DNA of 64,000 nt from Symbiodinium natans (lineage: Eukaryota > Sar > Dinophyceae > Suessiales > Symbiodiniaceae): assembly GCA_905221605.1 (NCBI GenBank), contig CAJNDS010002417.1, forward strand, positions 1-64,000, written 5' to 3'. Of the stretch, positions 54,301-64,000 are shown piece after piece (the stretch's first letter is position 1; each line of letters starts with the position of its first letter). A program made the translations under genes and the position numbers. The notes under the pieces are model-generated. The model was not told where the DNA came from. It worked only from the letters and a program-made list of their open reading frames with translations, and ran no database searches.

Positions 54301-57300
54301 GGGCCTCAAGGCCTGGAGTTTAGGTTTTCAGGGCCTCAAGGCCTGGGGTTTAGGGTTTCAGGGCCTCAAGGCCTGCTGGGGTTTAGGGTTTCAGGGCCTC
54401 AAGGCCTGGGGTTTAGGGATTCAGGGGCTCAAGGCTAGGTTTTAGGGTACCCTAAACCCTAAACCCTAAACCCCAAACCCCAAACCCCAAACCCTAAACC
54501 CTAAACCCTAAACCCTAAACCCTAAACCCTAAACCCTGACTTGACCAAAGCTAGGAATCAAATGGTGCCCCTTTTCCCTTCAAAGGGGCTGATAAGGGAA
54601 CCTAATCCCCCAACAAGGGGATAAGGGCCTACTCTGGGTCCTAGCTGAACCCTAAACCCTAAACCTCTGGCCACTACGTAGAGTAAGCCTCCCCCTATAC
54701 TAACAGTCCTTAATTGGGGATTCTAATAGGGGGTAGATTAAGGACTGTTAGTATAAGGGGAACATCCCCCAAGCGGCAGCCTTTGAAGCCCCTCTCCTGG
54801 GTTGTCTCTCAAAGCCCTGCCCCGTAGAACGCGAGGGGCCTAGAACCCTAAATCCTGAGCCCAAACTCCTTCCCGAAACGCTATACGCTATCCTAAGCCC
54901 TAGGCTCAAAATCCTAAATCCCAAACCCTAAGCTCAAAATCCTAAGTCCCGATCCCGATATCCTAAACCCGAGAAAAATCACAAGAATTCCTTAGCTTTA
55001 GGTTCTTTGTCCTCTCCCCCCAAACAAGCAATCTAGGCCCCGACACCCCAAATCCTCAAAAGCCCTCATGCCCTCTCCTGTTTCACAAGGATCCGGCAGT
55101 CCTTTCCGGGCTGAGGGAAAGACTGAGGGTGCTTCCGGTTTAGGGTTTAGGGTTTACGGTTCAGGGTTTAGTGTTTAGGGTTTTCGGGGCTCAAAGTGTC
55201 GGGATCGGTGTTTCCCCAGAAGAAATACTTCACCCACGAGTATAACCTAGGAATACAAGGGTGCCCGTTTTGGTGTAAAGGGGTACCCCTTTTTGGTTTA
55301 GGGTTTAGGGTTTAGGGTTTAGGGTTTAGGGTTTAGATATAAGGGAACCTAAACCCCGAAAAAACGCGGAACTCGGGCCTACTCAGCCTAGTCTGGACCC
55401 CAGAATGAAAGTTTTTCATGCTCAGCACCCTAAACCCTAAACCCCAAACCCCAAACCCTAAACCCTAAACTCTAAACCCTAAACCCTAAACCCTCAGCAT
55501 CCAAGAGTCTGAGTCCCTTGGATGTAGGACCGTGGGCCGGTTGACGCCCGCTACCTGGTCGGTGACCTCGGCTGTGTCTTTGAAGGATGTACTTGGAGGT
55601 TCAGGAGGGTTTAGGGTTTAGGGTTTAGGGTTTAGGGTTTAGGGTTTAGGGTTTAGGGTTGAGGGTTTAGGGTTTAGGGTTTAGGGTTTAGGGTTTAGTG
55701 ATAGTAACCGAATTATTACCGTGTTAGGGTACTTAAGGGGCTTATAAATGGATTATCAGTACACTTATGGTTTTCTTCCAGTTGGGGTTTACGTACCCTG
55801 AACCTCCAAGTGGTCTTTAAAGGATTTAGGCTTCGGGTTCAGGGTGGCTTGCATGCGTGTGATACCATTGCAAGACTGGAAAACTTGCAATAATGGCAAT
55901 CGTAAGCATGGAACTTGAGCATTTCCCAAGTTGCGCTCCCCCCCCCCCCCCCCCGAGTTGATTCTCATCCTCCAGCACCCAGCCAAACCTGAAACTCTTG
56001 GAGCCTTAGGGTTTAGGGTTTGGGGTTTCGGGTTTAGGGGGAAGCACCCCCAAATGGACGATGCGCACAATTCGACTATTCAGGGCCGTGTTAGTATAAG
56101 GGGGAACATCCCAATTTAGGGTTTAGGAGGCTCTCATCTGGGCTTATGGCCTCAAGATCACCACTAGAGCCTAAACACTAAACCCTAAACCCGCAACCCT
56201 TATCGCCACCCTCCATAGCTCTTACATAGCAAGCCCTAGAGGGGGGTACTAGGGGAAGCCATGAAAAAGGAGTAGGTTAGGCTGGCTTTGCCACCTTGAA
56301 CAGCGGGGGGTGGGAGAAAGGTGTTAGATGGCCTTCCACAATCGGGCCAGAGCTGCTCTTCGCCCCTGACGAGGCTTTCAAGCCTCTGCTGCATCCTAAC
56401 CTTCACAGCATCGACGCCATAGTACAGCAAACCCTAAACCTTAAACTTTCAACCCTAAACCATAAACCCTAAACTTTCAACCCTAAACCCTAAAGTTTCA
56501 ACCCTAAACCCTAAACCCTAAACCCTACGAGCCCCGAAAGTCTTCACGCCGCGCCGCCTCCTCCAAGGCTGCCAGCGTCAGCGGCTTCTGCAGACCTGGC
56601 GAATCTCTTTGGCGGGCGTTTAGGGCTTAGGGTTTTGGGATGTTATATATGTATGTGTATATTATTTATGTGTTTATCTGTTTGTGTTTTTTTAATACTT
56701 GAGTTTATTCTTAGATTTAGATGTAGATTGTTTTTATATGCCTATATGTATATATGTATATATGTACATATGTCTGTATAATATTGTATGTTTACCAGTT
56801 GTTATTATATCATTTGGAGGGGCCCTTTAAGGCTTAGAATTCTGGAAGAGTTTGGGAATTTCCAACCCTAAACCCTAAACCCTAAACCCTAAACCCTAAA
56901 CCCTAAACCAGTTGCGTGACCGGTGAATCCAAGCAGCTGAATGTCTTCACTTCCTGTAGCCACCTCCTTGGAGCGATAACATCCTTAACCGCTAACCCTA
57001 AACCCTAAACCCTAAACCCTAAACCCTAAGCCCTAAACCCTAAACCCTAAACCCTAAGCCCCAAACCCTAAACCCTAAACCCTAACAGAAAAGGATGCCG
57101 TGGAGGCCTGCGTTTTGTGGGTTTGAGAAAAGAAAGGTTTTCAGGAACTGCTTGGAGTATTCCAGAAACCTCAAACCTCCCCCGTTCAAGCAAAGATTCA
57201 GGGCATCGGTGATGTCCGACAAGCCAAAGCCGTAGGCTGCAAGCTCGCCGACCTCCTAGGGCTTGAGGGTTTAGTGCTTTATACGGCAAACGAACCCCTA

Positions 57301-60300
57301 GAACAGGAAAAAACACTAAACCCTAAGCTCTAAACCCTAAGCCCCCCTAAACCCTAAACCCCGAAACCCCGAAACCCCTAAACCCCTAAACCCCTAAACC
57401 CACTAAGCCCTAAACCCTATACACCCTACAGCAGGGAAAAAGATGGTAGCACACCGAGGCATCCCAGACACGCTGGCGCTCTGGAAGGTCTCGATGAAGT
57501 GGTCGGAGGGCAGCGAGAAATCGGGAAGTGCCACGAGGATCGTGTGGACCTGATGGAGTCCTGGGCAGCTGTTTAGGGCTTCGGGCTTCGGGCTTAGGGT
57601 TGAGGGTTTCAGGGCTTTGGGTTTAGGTCTCAGGGTCTAGGGAGCTCGAATCTAAACTCGGTTGCAGGAATCGCGTGAATACTTGTCATGTGCTCGCCGA
57701 CTCCATATCCTTCTGTATCCAAAGAACGGCCCCACGTCCTACCGCTAAATCTTAAGCAAAACTTGAGTTCCTGTGCAACATCCCAGAGTCTGGCAGTTAC
57801 GATCTCTGCAAGGCACCATTTTCGGGTCAGGAGCTGAGTTGTGCCCAGGACAAGCAACATCTCCACCTCACACAGGCCTAGAGGATTTCGGGCTTAGGGT
57901 GCTCGGGTTAGAGCGGGAGTATTCTTGATAATCGAATGGGTCTATTGGGTAGTTCAAGAAAAATAATGTACGCATGAACCCCTGTAAGATTGAGAGTTAT
58001 CACCAGTTCTAGACCCGACAGTAACCTAGGAATAAACAGGGTGCCCTTGTTGGTTTAGGGGTGCTTACAAGGGAAGCTCAACCCTACAAACAGCGAAATC
58101 TGGTCCGACTCTGGGTCCTGGTGTTTAGGTTTACGGTTTGGGGTTTGGGGTTTAGGGTTTAGGGTGTAGGATGTAGGGTTTAGGGTTTAGGGTTATACTG
58201 CCTTCTCTGCGACGATTGGCAGGAGCTGCGTCAGGTCTGTGAGGTCGTCGGCATCCAGGAAAACCCGGAAACCACGAACTTGGAGCTCAATCTTGAGCAA
58301 GCGCGCGAGGCTGCCTTAGGGTTTAGGGTTTCTTAGGGTTTAGGGTTTGGGGTTTGGGTTTGGGGCCTGCTTTGGGACCCCGGGAAGGGCACCGCCTTTC
58401 AGAAGAGCCCCCCGCCTGTGAACTTCTTATGATGGCAGATGAAGAACCCAAAGCTGGCCCCGCTCCCGCAAAAGTGTTGCAGCAAGGACAGTGCCCCAAT
58501 GCCAGCCAGGCAGACAATGACGAGGACCAGCAGAAAGCCTGGACCCAAGAGTAACCTAGGAATAAACTGGGTGCCCCGTTTGGTTTAAAGGGGCTTACGA
58601 AGGGACCCCAAACCCTAAAAAGAGGGAAAGAAGGGCCTTAATTATCTTGGGATCGGAATAATTACTAGTAGCATTCCCTTATGGGCCCTTTATCAATGTA
58701 CTATTCGCCTCGGCTTCCTGCCGAGACGCGTTTGGAACAAGCAGACACGGATCTGGTCTCCTTCCCCCTGACCCAACCCTTCCCCCCGTACGCACCCCCC
58801 CCGGCTGCCGAGGCGGTGTGCGCAAGCGTTTACAATAATAACCCCCCAAAACCCTATTCTCATTATCAAGGCCCCTATATTACTCTGGGTCCTAGAAGCA
58901 GCACAAGATCATGGCCGCCGCGCCGTCCACGGCTTTCACGAAGAAGCTACCCTGGAAGAGGATGGCGACAAACACACCTTGGCTGCTGGGTTTAGGGTTT
59001 AGGGTTTAGGGTTTATAGGTTTAGGGTAATTCGTTCACAAACACAAAAAACGTGTACATTTTCAATTCTAATAGGGGACTATAACATGCCAAAGAGTGCA
59101 AGTGTACTCATGCAGCTACTAAGACACTGGAGACCAAGATGTCAGTGTAGCACGCAAGTCGGGAGCGCCATGGTTTGAAGAACGCGAGTGCCAAGATGCT
59201 ACTATTCAAGAGGACGAGGATGAGCAACAGGCCGGCGTTCACGGAGGGGAGCACAGGTGCGAGAGCAAAGAGCGCATTCCGGATAAGCACAAAGACAGCA
59301 AAGGCTTCGGCCCCGGGCCGAAAGCGCATTGCAAGGAAGGAGCACATCCGGACAAAGCGCACGTCCGTGCGTTGCAAGCGCCTTGGGTACTCCACCAAAA
59401 TCAGCCAAGTACACAGTGCCAGGAAGCCCGCAGGAAGCAGGGCTAAGGAAGCACCGAGGGCACAAAGTTGGAAGTGCGAATTAGTGTAGCAGAGCGCACC
59501 GATGCGCGACTGCATCGTAAAGAGGCCATTGGGGTGAGACTGGCACTCGAAGGGTGTCACCACAGACGTACAGAGCACGATGAAGAAGAGCACGCTCAGA
59601 GATCCAAGCGTCTGAGCGAAAACGTTGAAGTGCGGCCGCTTCGACCGAGGGTGCATTAGCACCAGAGCCAAGTGAACCAGAACGGGGCCCATCATCACCT
59701 CGGTTGGCCATGTTTAAACCATCTGCAGCAATATGTTCCTGAGCAGGACTAGGATTTCTAGGGTTTGGGGTAACAAAAATTGAAGTATCCCAGGGCCCAA
59801 AGCCAAGTAACGTAGCCCGGGAGGCCAATTGTCTGAAGCAAGAACTGCAGGCCTGGAGCTGGGGGTGTCACACAGGTCACTGCATTCAGCGAGAAGAGAA
59901 TGTGCTCCAAGGAAAGGAAGCTGAACGCTTCGAGAATCATGTCAAAAGGATATCCCCAGACGATGTCGATCTTCCTCAAAACGACCAGCAGCTGTAAGCT
60001 GTTGATGAGCTGTGTAGCATACAGGCCCGCCATGAGCAGGTTGCCATGCTGGCCGCGACGGTTCGAGTCCAAGCGTACCAAGAAGAGATGGAGGAGTCCC
60101 GAAGTCGTGAGGAAGATCACAGCAAGGAGGAAGAGGAGCATGTAGTCCCCCTCGCTGCAGGGCACGCACTCCGAGCCCGTGGAGTGCAAACCAGGCAGAC
60201 ATTGTGCGCAGGCCACCTTTGGTAGCCCAGTAACCATATTCTAAGAAGGGTTTAGGGTTCAGGGCTCAGGGTTCAGCATCTTCGGATCGAGCAGTTTTAT

Positions 60301-63300
60301 GGTAAAGTTACATTTACGGCTCTGATAACCCACCCACCCAGAGAATCCCGTAACATGGAGCAGGATGACCCCAATCATAAAACAAACCCTAAACCCTAAA
60401 CCCTAAACCCTAAGCCCTAAACCCTAAACCCTAAACCCTAAGCAAAGGGCTACAGCCTAGACCCTGTCGTTTAGGTCTTGGTAGCCCCGTAGCCAGATTA
60501 TGATAAAGGGCACCTCTTTTTTTTTTGAGGGGGGTTGGTTATTTTATCAGGGAAACCAGAAACAAAAAAAAAAGTAAAGGGTACCACTGGGCTACCAAGA
60601 AGTTGTACCTTTCCTGTCTATGTTCGAACCCTGGGTCCTGTGCCTTGCTGCCTTGCTTCCTTACTAAATATGGGCTGTCCCGGGCCCCCCCGGGACAGGT
60701 TTTTAGGGTTTAGGGCTTGGGGTTTGGGGTTTAGGGTTGAGGGTTTGGGGTTTAGGGAACCCTTTTTTGGGGTTGGGTTGCTTTATGAGGGAACCTTGAG
60801 CCATGACGATGGAAAAGGGTACCGCTGGGCTGCCAAGCCACCGAGCTCAAGTCCCTACCTGTGGCGCAGGTTCCTGGAAGCCCACCTGGGCAGCGCTCTG
60901 GGTTGCCGTAGCACCTGGGGCGACGAGGGTTTAGGGTTTAGGGTTTAGGGTTTAGGGTTTAGGGCTTAGGGTGTGTTACGTTCTGGGTTGCTCGCTAGAC
61001 TCCGGGGCCTGACCTTATTTTTCTATAACCGGCCCCTCTGCCCGGGTCGCTCGCAACATCGCGTGGCGGTAAGCCCACCCCAAGCCACCCGGCATATCTA
61101 TTTTAGGGTTTAGTTCCTAAAGTCTTGTTTTTGTTTTTTCGGGGCACGCTGTGTCCCTGCGCACGCTGTTTCTGCACCGTCCCGATCTGAGCCTCGCGCA
61201 AAGAGGTGAAGTTGTGGAAAACGCTGCCCCTAGGCTGTGAAAGGTCGGGGGGATAGCCCTTCATCATCAAAGTCGGGACGGGCTTGTTTGAAGGCGTTTG
61301 GCATCCCTCATCTGCCTTCACGGAAGGCGTCTGGCATGTGTCTCACAGATTGGTTTGGGTTACCGTAGGGGTACCGTTGCCCCTCGACCGGGCCAGCGTC
61401 CCGACGTGCTTCTTGAGGGCGTTTGGCATCCCTTGTCTGCGACCCTCGCTTGCCACAGAAACCCTCGACGCAAAGCAGTTTGGGTTACCGAAGGGGTAGC
61501 GCTGCCCCTCGACCGGGCCAGCGTCCCGATACGACTCTCCCTTGACCAAGACTAGGCTGTGAAAAGGTCGTGGGGGTGGCTGATTGGTTTGGGTTACCTG
61601 CCCCTCGATCGGGCCAGCGCCCCGACGACTCTCCCTTGACCGAGACTAGGCTGTGAAAAGGTCGTGGGGGTGGCTGATTGGTTTGGGTTTCCGAAGGGGT
61701 AGCGCCTGCCTGCCCCTCGACTGGGCCAGCGTCCCGATACGACTCTCGCCTCCCATGCTTCTGGAGGTTACCGCAAGCCTTTGTGAGGGCCTGCTAGGGC
61801 TTCCGGGAACCTCCCAGAACCATCGATTTCAGTACTAAAGATTCGCATTTTCACTGTGGGTCCAGGCCAATCCTGGGGTCCCCCTCATTGGGGGGCTTGG
61901 AGAAGCTTTGTTGTGAACACACAAAAAATGAGAGCCCAAAAAGTTCAAAAATCTGGCCTGGGAGAAGCATAGAAAAGCTCAGAAAATAGCCTGGGAGAAG
62001 CTCAAAGAAGCACCAAAAGCGCTCAGAAATGGGTGAAGCCCAAAAAGGCTGAGGAATGGTCTGGGGGGAGCCCAAAAACGCGCAGAAATGGTCTTGGAGA
62101 AGCCCAAAAAACTCAGAAATGGTCCGGGAGGAGCCCAAAAAACCCAGAAATGGTTCGGGAGGAGCCCAGAAAAGGCTCAGGAATGGTCTCAGGAGCAGCC
62201 CAAAAAGGCTCAAAACTGGTCTGGGGGGAGCCTAGAAGGCTCGAAACGGGGAGAAGCAAGCCAAGAAGCTGGCAACGGTCCTTGAGGGGCAGCAAGTCCT
62301 TGGTGGGGGCCCGGGTTGCACGAGCAACGGTCCTTGGGAGGGGTGGACCTTTGACACTCAAAGGCTCGACCGCCTTGACGGCCAGTGTGGGCCTTGCCTT
62401 GCCATGGAGCGTCCAGCAGCCCCAGCTTTACCTGGGCTGCACATTCAGTGCTCTCAGGTCGCTCGCGGAGCTCGGACGGCTTCGGGCTCTCAAGTGTTGG
62501 GAGCGAGCCCTCAGCAAAGACTTTAGGGTTTAGGGGTTAGGGGTGAGGGGTTAAGGTTTAGGGGGAACCGTAGCACCTGAGATAGACCAGGGAAAAAGAC
62601 CTGAAGTCCTGAAGTTTAGAAAAGCCAAGAAGACAGCAACAGCCATGCGCACCACCATCAACCCTGCACACCCTACACCCTACACCCTAAACCCCAAACC
62701 CCAAACCCCAAAACCCTAAACCCTAAACCCTAAACCCTGAACCCTAAACCCTAAACCCTAAGCCGATGAGTTCCTCTGGACCAAAGCACCGGAAAATCGA
62801 GGCAGGGTCGGTGGCCGCAGAGAAGTAGCCAGGATGCAGCAGGAGCTGGCTGTCCCCTTCACCTCACGAAACATCGGTATAGGGTTTAGGGTTTAGGGTT
62901 TAGGGTTTCGGGTTTAGGGTTTTGAGTTTAGGGTTTTGGGTTTAGGGTTTAGGGCTTAGGGTCAAAGATGTTTCGGGTTCATTTTGGGTTTCGGGCTTAG
63001 GGTTCAGGGATTTCTGGCATAGTGGGTTGAAGATTCACGCAGTAGAGAAATGTAGACTGTAGACTCTTGTATGCTGCAAGCATGGTCTAGAGTCTAGCAG
63101 CGCATGGTAGCGTGCATAGCATCGCTGGAAGCCTCTTTAGAAACTTTAGGCGCTATTTTGTTGCTACCTTGTAGAACTAGCCCTAAACCCTAACCCCTAA
63201 ACCCGAAACTCTAAACCCTAAACCCTAAAGCCCAAACCCTAAGCCCTAAACCCTAAACCCTAAACATAAAGATGATTTCCCAAAAAAGATCCGGTCGCAG

Positions 63301-64000
63301 TTTGCACCTTCGGCGCATGCCGTGCCTTACAAAGGCACTCCCAGGGTTCAGGGTTTGGGGTTTGATGTTTAGTGTGTAGGGTTTAGGGTTTAGGGTTTAG
63401 GGCTTAGGGTTTAGGGTTTAGGGTTTAGGACACGACTCTCACATTTCAGGGTTCAAGGATTCGCAGGGTCGAAGGTTCCGTGTTTTCTCGCGTTTGAGGA
63501 CGTCTGCGTGTCTACGCTAGGTTGATGGCTGCGAGTTCTAGGGAGAGGGACACTGGCCAGCACTTGCGTCGAGAAAGAAGTTCGGCCGGCAGTGGCAGAA
63601 GCTCTCATTGTCAGCGCCATCGACTTCGAGCCACCTGCGCCCGCGGTCTCTTGGGGACTGTATGGCTTGAGGGCCCAGGGCTTCCCTTTTCAAAACCCCG
63701 GTATTGTTTAGGTGTTTAGGGGTATATAGTCATACCTCAGTTTAGGTGAACACTGAATACCCTCGAAATCCTACTAGGCAATCTACCTCCTGCTGCTCAG
63801 GGCGGGCACAAAATCCCAGGACATGGAGGGCAAGCACCGTATACACGCCAAAAACCCTCAACATGAGAGAAAGATCCACACGGCGATGTTGCGGTCGTGT
63901 TTGGGGAATCTCTCAGGTGCGGCAGAAGAGGTCCAGTATCCGTGGAGGGATTCGTGCCCCTAAACCCTAAACCCTAAACCCTAAACCTTAAACCCTAAAC
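50827..64000 (-). CDS. Gene C: third copy of the composite receptor, 5' part outside the window
   Basis: Enters from the right with exon 8. Exons: 63634-63558, 63325-63287, 62856-62790, 60914-60854, 60216-59790, 59698-59128, 58977-58900, 58538-58416, 58314-58202, 57866-57783, 57549-57480, 57255-57188, 56966-56921, about 56595-56545, about 56430-56325, 55566-55510, 55101-55072, 53457-53322, 53210-53138, about 53045-52945, 52845-52790, 51813-51755, 51350-51327, 51186-50827. Signal peptide, binding domain and exons 6-7 are not in view. Its introner pattern resembles gene B in the membrane exons but not in the tail, where it has none. Confidence 0.75.
51755..53457 (-). CDS. Gene C exons 22-26
   Basis: Exon 22 (53457-53322), 23 (53210-53138, GT donor), 24 (about 53045-52945), 25 (52845-52790, GC donor) and 26 (51813-51755). 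Sequence is nearly that of gene B: LMSPHCLHLFGVLPVVL, SGQWQPIMLVMVCTQ, CLTSPDIMRWILEA, ILPVLADEAW, EDYCMPTSSRAFNTL. Intron 25/26 has a TCGTGTCGTGT repeat and a CTTGGTAGCCCAG element end (52019). Confidence 0.65.
53990..54440. repeat. Two adjacent minisatellites in intron 21/22 of gene C
   Basis: First array (53990-54285): about twelve units of CGTGGTTCAAGGCCAAAAA, 20-22 bases each, with inverted units at about 54065-54122 so the array can fold back. Second array (54290-54440): about five units of GGTTTAGGGTTTCAGGGCC followed by TCAAGGCCTGG, about 30 bases each. Gene B has neither. Confidence 0.92.
54551..54645. mobile_element. CTAGGAAT...GGGTCCTAG element
   Basis: About 95 bases; starts CTAGGAATCAAATGG and ends ACTCTGGGTCCTAG. 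Related copies near 11172-11266, 23590-23684, 24402-24530, 43420-43518, 55245-55395 and 58026-58120, and as the bodies of the GCTT introners. Shared internal words: GGTGCCC, AAGGGGCT, GGGAACC, GGGCCTAC. Confidence 0.75.
55072..55566 (-). CDS. Gene C exon 21, split 57 + 30
   Basis: 55566-55510 and 55101-55072 encode the same stretch as gene B (..PRDS|DCRILVKQER). Confidence 0.75.
55102..55505 (-). mobile_element. Introner element, gene C exon 21 (TSD GACT)
   Basis: 404 bases between GACT at 55506-55509 and 55098-55101. Ends CTTGGATGCTGAGGG and CCCTCAGCCCGGAAAG (minus strand) are inverted. It holds telomere-type tracts and a nested CTAGG element. Confidence 0.92.
56325..56595 (-). CDS. Gene C exons 19-20
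   Basis: Exon 19 (about 56595-56545) LQKPLTLAALEEAA. Exon 20 (about 56430-56325) YGVDAVKVRMQQRLESLV, after which gene C differs from gene B by one base, changing the frame (RGEEQLW.. instead of QVRRAAL..). Either the exon ends before this point or this copy is damaged here. Confidence 0.55.
56921..57549 (-). CDS. Gene C exons 16-18
   Basis: Exon 16 (57549-57480) VHTILVALPDFSLPSDHF; exon 17 (57255-57188) EVGELAAYGFGLSDITDAL; exon 18 (56966-56921). Telomere-type repeats fill both introns. Confidence 0.7.
57783..58314 (-). CDS. Gene C exons 14-15: TIR domain
   Basis: Exon 14 (58314-58202, 113 bases) and exon 15 (57866-57783, 84 bases; VEMLLVLGTTQLLTRKWC then LAEIVTARLW). All TIR motifs seen in genes A and B are kept. 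Confidence 0.78.
58416..59698 (-). CDS. Gene C exon 13: membrane block, split in three
   Basis: 59698-59128 (571), 58977-58900 (78), 58538-58416 (123); sum 772. The final donor is GC (GT in genes A and B). Hydrophobic segments as in the other copies. Confidence 0.9.
58539..58895 (-). mobile_element. Introner element, gene C exon 13, second site (TSD GCTT)
   Basis: 357 bases between GCTT at 58896-58899 and 58535-58538. Minus strand begins CTAGGACCCAGAGTAATA and ends TTACTCTTGGGTCCAG: a 14-base-class inverted repeat (GGACCCAGAGTA/TACTCTTGGGTCC). Twice the length of the gene B element at this site, with a private insert around 58700-58850. Confidence 0.94.
58978..59123 (-). mobile_element. Introner element, gene C exon 13, first site (TSD GTGT)
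   Basis: 146 bases between GTGT at 59124-59127 and 58974-58977. Begins CTTAGTAGCTGCATG and ends CAGCAGCCAAG (minus strand), an inverted pair. It has fewer CCCTAAA units than the gene B element. Confidence 0.92.
59790..60216 (-). CDS. Gene C exon 12, uninterrupted
   Basis: 427 bases; VACAQCLPGLHSTG, SECVPC, then hydrophobic segments and VWGYPFDM. The frame after ..VTWLWAL continues a little into the intron. Confidence 0.88.
60477..60599. mobile_element. CTTGGTAGCC element in intron 11/12 of gene C
   Basis: About 123 bases; begins CTTGGTAGCCCCGTAGCC and ends CCACTGGGCTACCAAG, the same termini as the GAGC introner of gene B (19776-19992), with a T/A-rich centre. Related sequence is near 10130-10195, 30590-30660, 21228-21300 and 52019-52140. 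Confidence 0.82.
60854..60914 (-). CDS. Gene C exon 11 (Cys-rich)
   Basis: 61 bases, CYGNPERCPGGLPRTC-like frame (..GNPERCPGG.P.TC.TGR); the same length as in genes A and B. Confidence 0.75.
60990..62530. repeat. Gene C-specific block of two minisatellites
   Basis: First (about 61340-61760): TTGGTTTGGGTTACCG, CCCCTCGACCGGGCCAGCG and TCCCGAYACGACTCTC recur four times at 90-130 base spacing. Second (about 61970-62250): about nine 30-base units like CAGAAATGGTCTGGGAGGAGCCCAAAAARG (given here in part: AGAAATGGTCTGGGAGGAGC). Long open frames are repeat artefacts. Genes A and B lack the block. Confidence 0.88.
62790..63634 (-). CDS. Gene C exons 8-10 (Cys-rich)
   Basis: Exon 8 (63634-63558, 77, GC donor), exon 9 (63325-63287, ..CAEGANCDRI), exon 10 (62856-62790, ending at a GT donor where A and B have GC). 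Reading frames agree with the other copies. Exon 8 is the first part of gene C seen; everything upstream is outside the window. Confidence 0.75.
63640..64000. other. Right end of the window: intron 7/8 of gene C
   Basis: No exon is recognised here. Exon 7 is expected further right. The last 44 bases are CCCTAAA repeats. Confidence 0.6.

Larger units (their letters stand above)
1..64000. repeat. Dispersed telomere-type repeats (TTTAGGG/CCCTAAA) through introns and spacers
   Basis: Perfect and degenerate runs of the 7-base plant/alveolate telomere unit occur in both orientations in nearly every intron and spacer. Clear tracts include 1316-1423, 2285-2410, 3187-3295, 3418-3475, 3574-3650, 5047-5125, 6440-6612, 7155-7250, 7371-7480, 9824-9888, 10021-10128, 10455-10546, 20715-20893, 24945-25040, 27363-27452, 28444-28590, 29240-29314, 55610-55697, 56997-57090 and 62880-63000. 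Common variants are GGGTTTG, GGGCTTA and CCCTAGA. They are absent from the exons traced here. Orientation changes from tract to tract, so this is interstitial repeat and not one telomere. Confidence 0.97.

Noticed and set aside
62033-62533. 166-codon frame with SGGSPKT-type repeats
   Set aside because: Product of a 30-base tandem repeat; listed only as a low-interest check.

Overview
Organism. The window reads as nuclear DNA of an alveolate, most likely a dinoflagellate (inference, about 0.8). Three things point there. A head-to-tail array of paralogous genes lies on one strand. Intron donors are often GA or GC rather than GT, with AG|G acceptors. Some introns look like introner elements, which are known from dinoflagellates. 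Introns and spacers are saturated with TTTAGGG/CCCTAAA telomere-type repeats. I saw no prokaryotic operon, rRNA or tRNA.

Layout. Three copies of one long, exon-rich gene run right to left on the minus strand. Gene A is 18494 to 320, gene B is 49031 to 19541, and gene C enters from beyond 64000 and stops at 50827. Spacers of about 1.0 and 1.8 kb separate them. About 27 small exons per gene were traced by comparing copies and checking reading frame; many have identical lengths in all copies (exon 4 = 421, exon 6 = 235, exon 7 = 118, exon 12 = 427, exon 13 = 772 coding bases).

Product. The encoded protein looks like a composite membrane receptor. In order it has a signal peptide, a ProX/OpuAC-like solute-binding domain, Cys-rich GCC2/GCC3 (ephrin-receptor-like) repeats, about 10 membrane segments, a cytoplasmic TIR domain with a WC..EI motif, further small exons of unknown fold, and an acidic, probably coiled-coil tail. 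A ligand-sensing extracellular part joined to an intracellular TIR is an inference from domain order.

Main discovery. At eight exon sites one or two of the copies carry an intron that another copy lacks. Each such intron is an 88-404 base element flanked by a 4-base target-site duplication (one pair differs by a base in gene A). The duplication supplies the GA, GC or GT donor, or its G, and the element's end supplies the acceptor AG, so splicing restores the uninterrupted exon. Several have inverted terminal sequence beginning CTTGG/CTTAG/CTAGG, and at least one consists largely of telomere-type repeats. This looks like recent intron gain inside a tandem array.

Other regions. Gene B is lengthened by an about 11.8 kb insertion (31410-43231) with inverted ends inside a TA-rich intron. 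The insertion carries a frameshifted HMG-box/protein-kinase-like gene, other unidentified reading frames and palindromic repeats. Gene A has a private 2.5 kb repeat block (14160-16670). Gene C has private minisatellites (61.2-62.3 kb).
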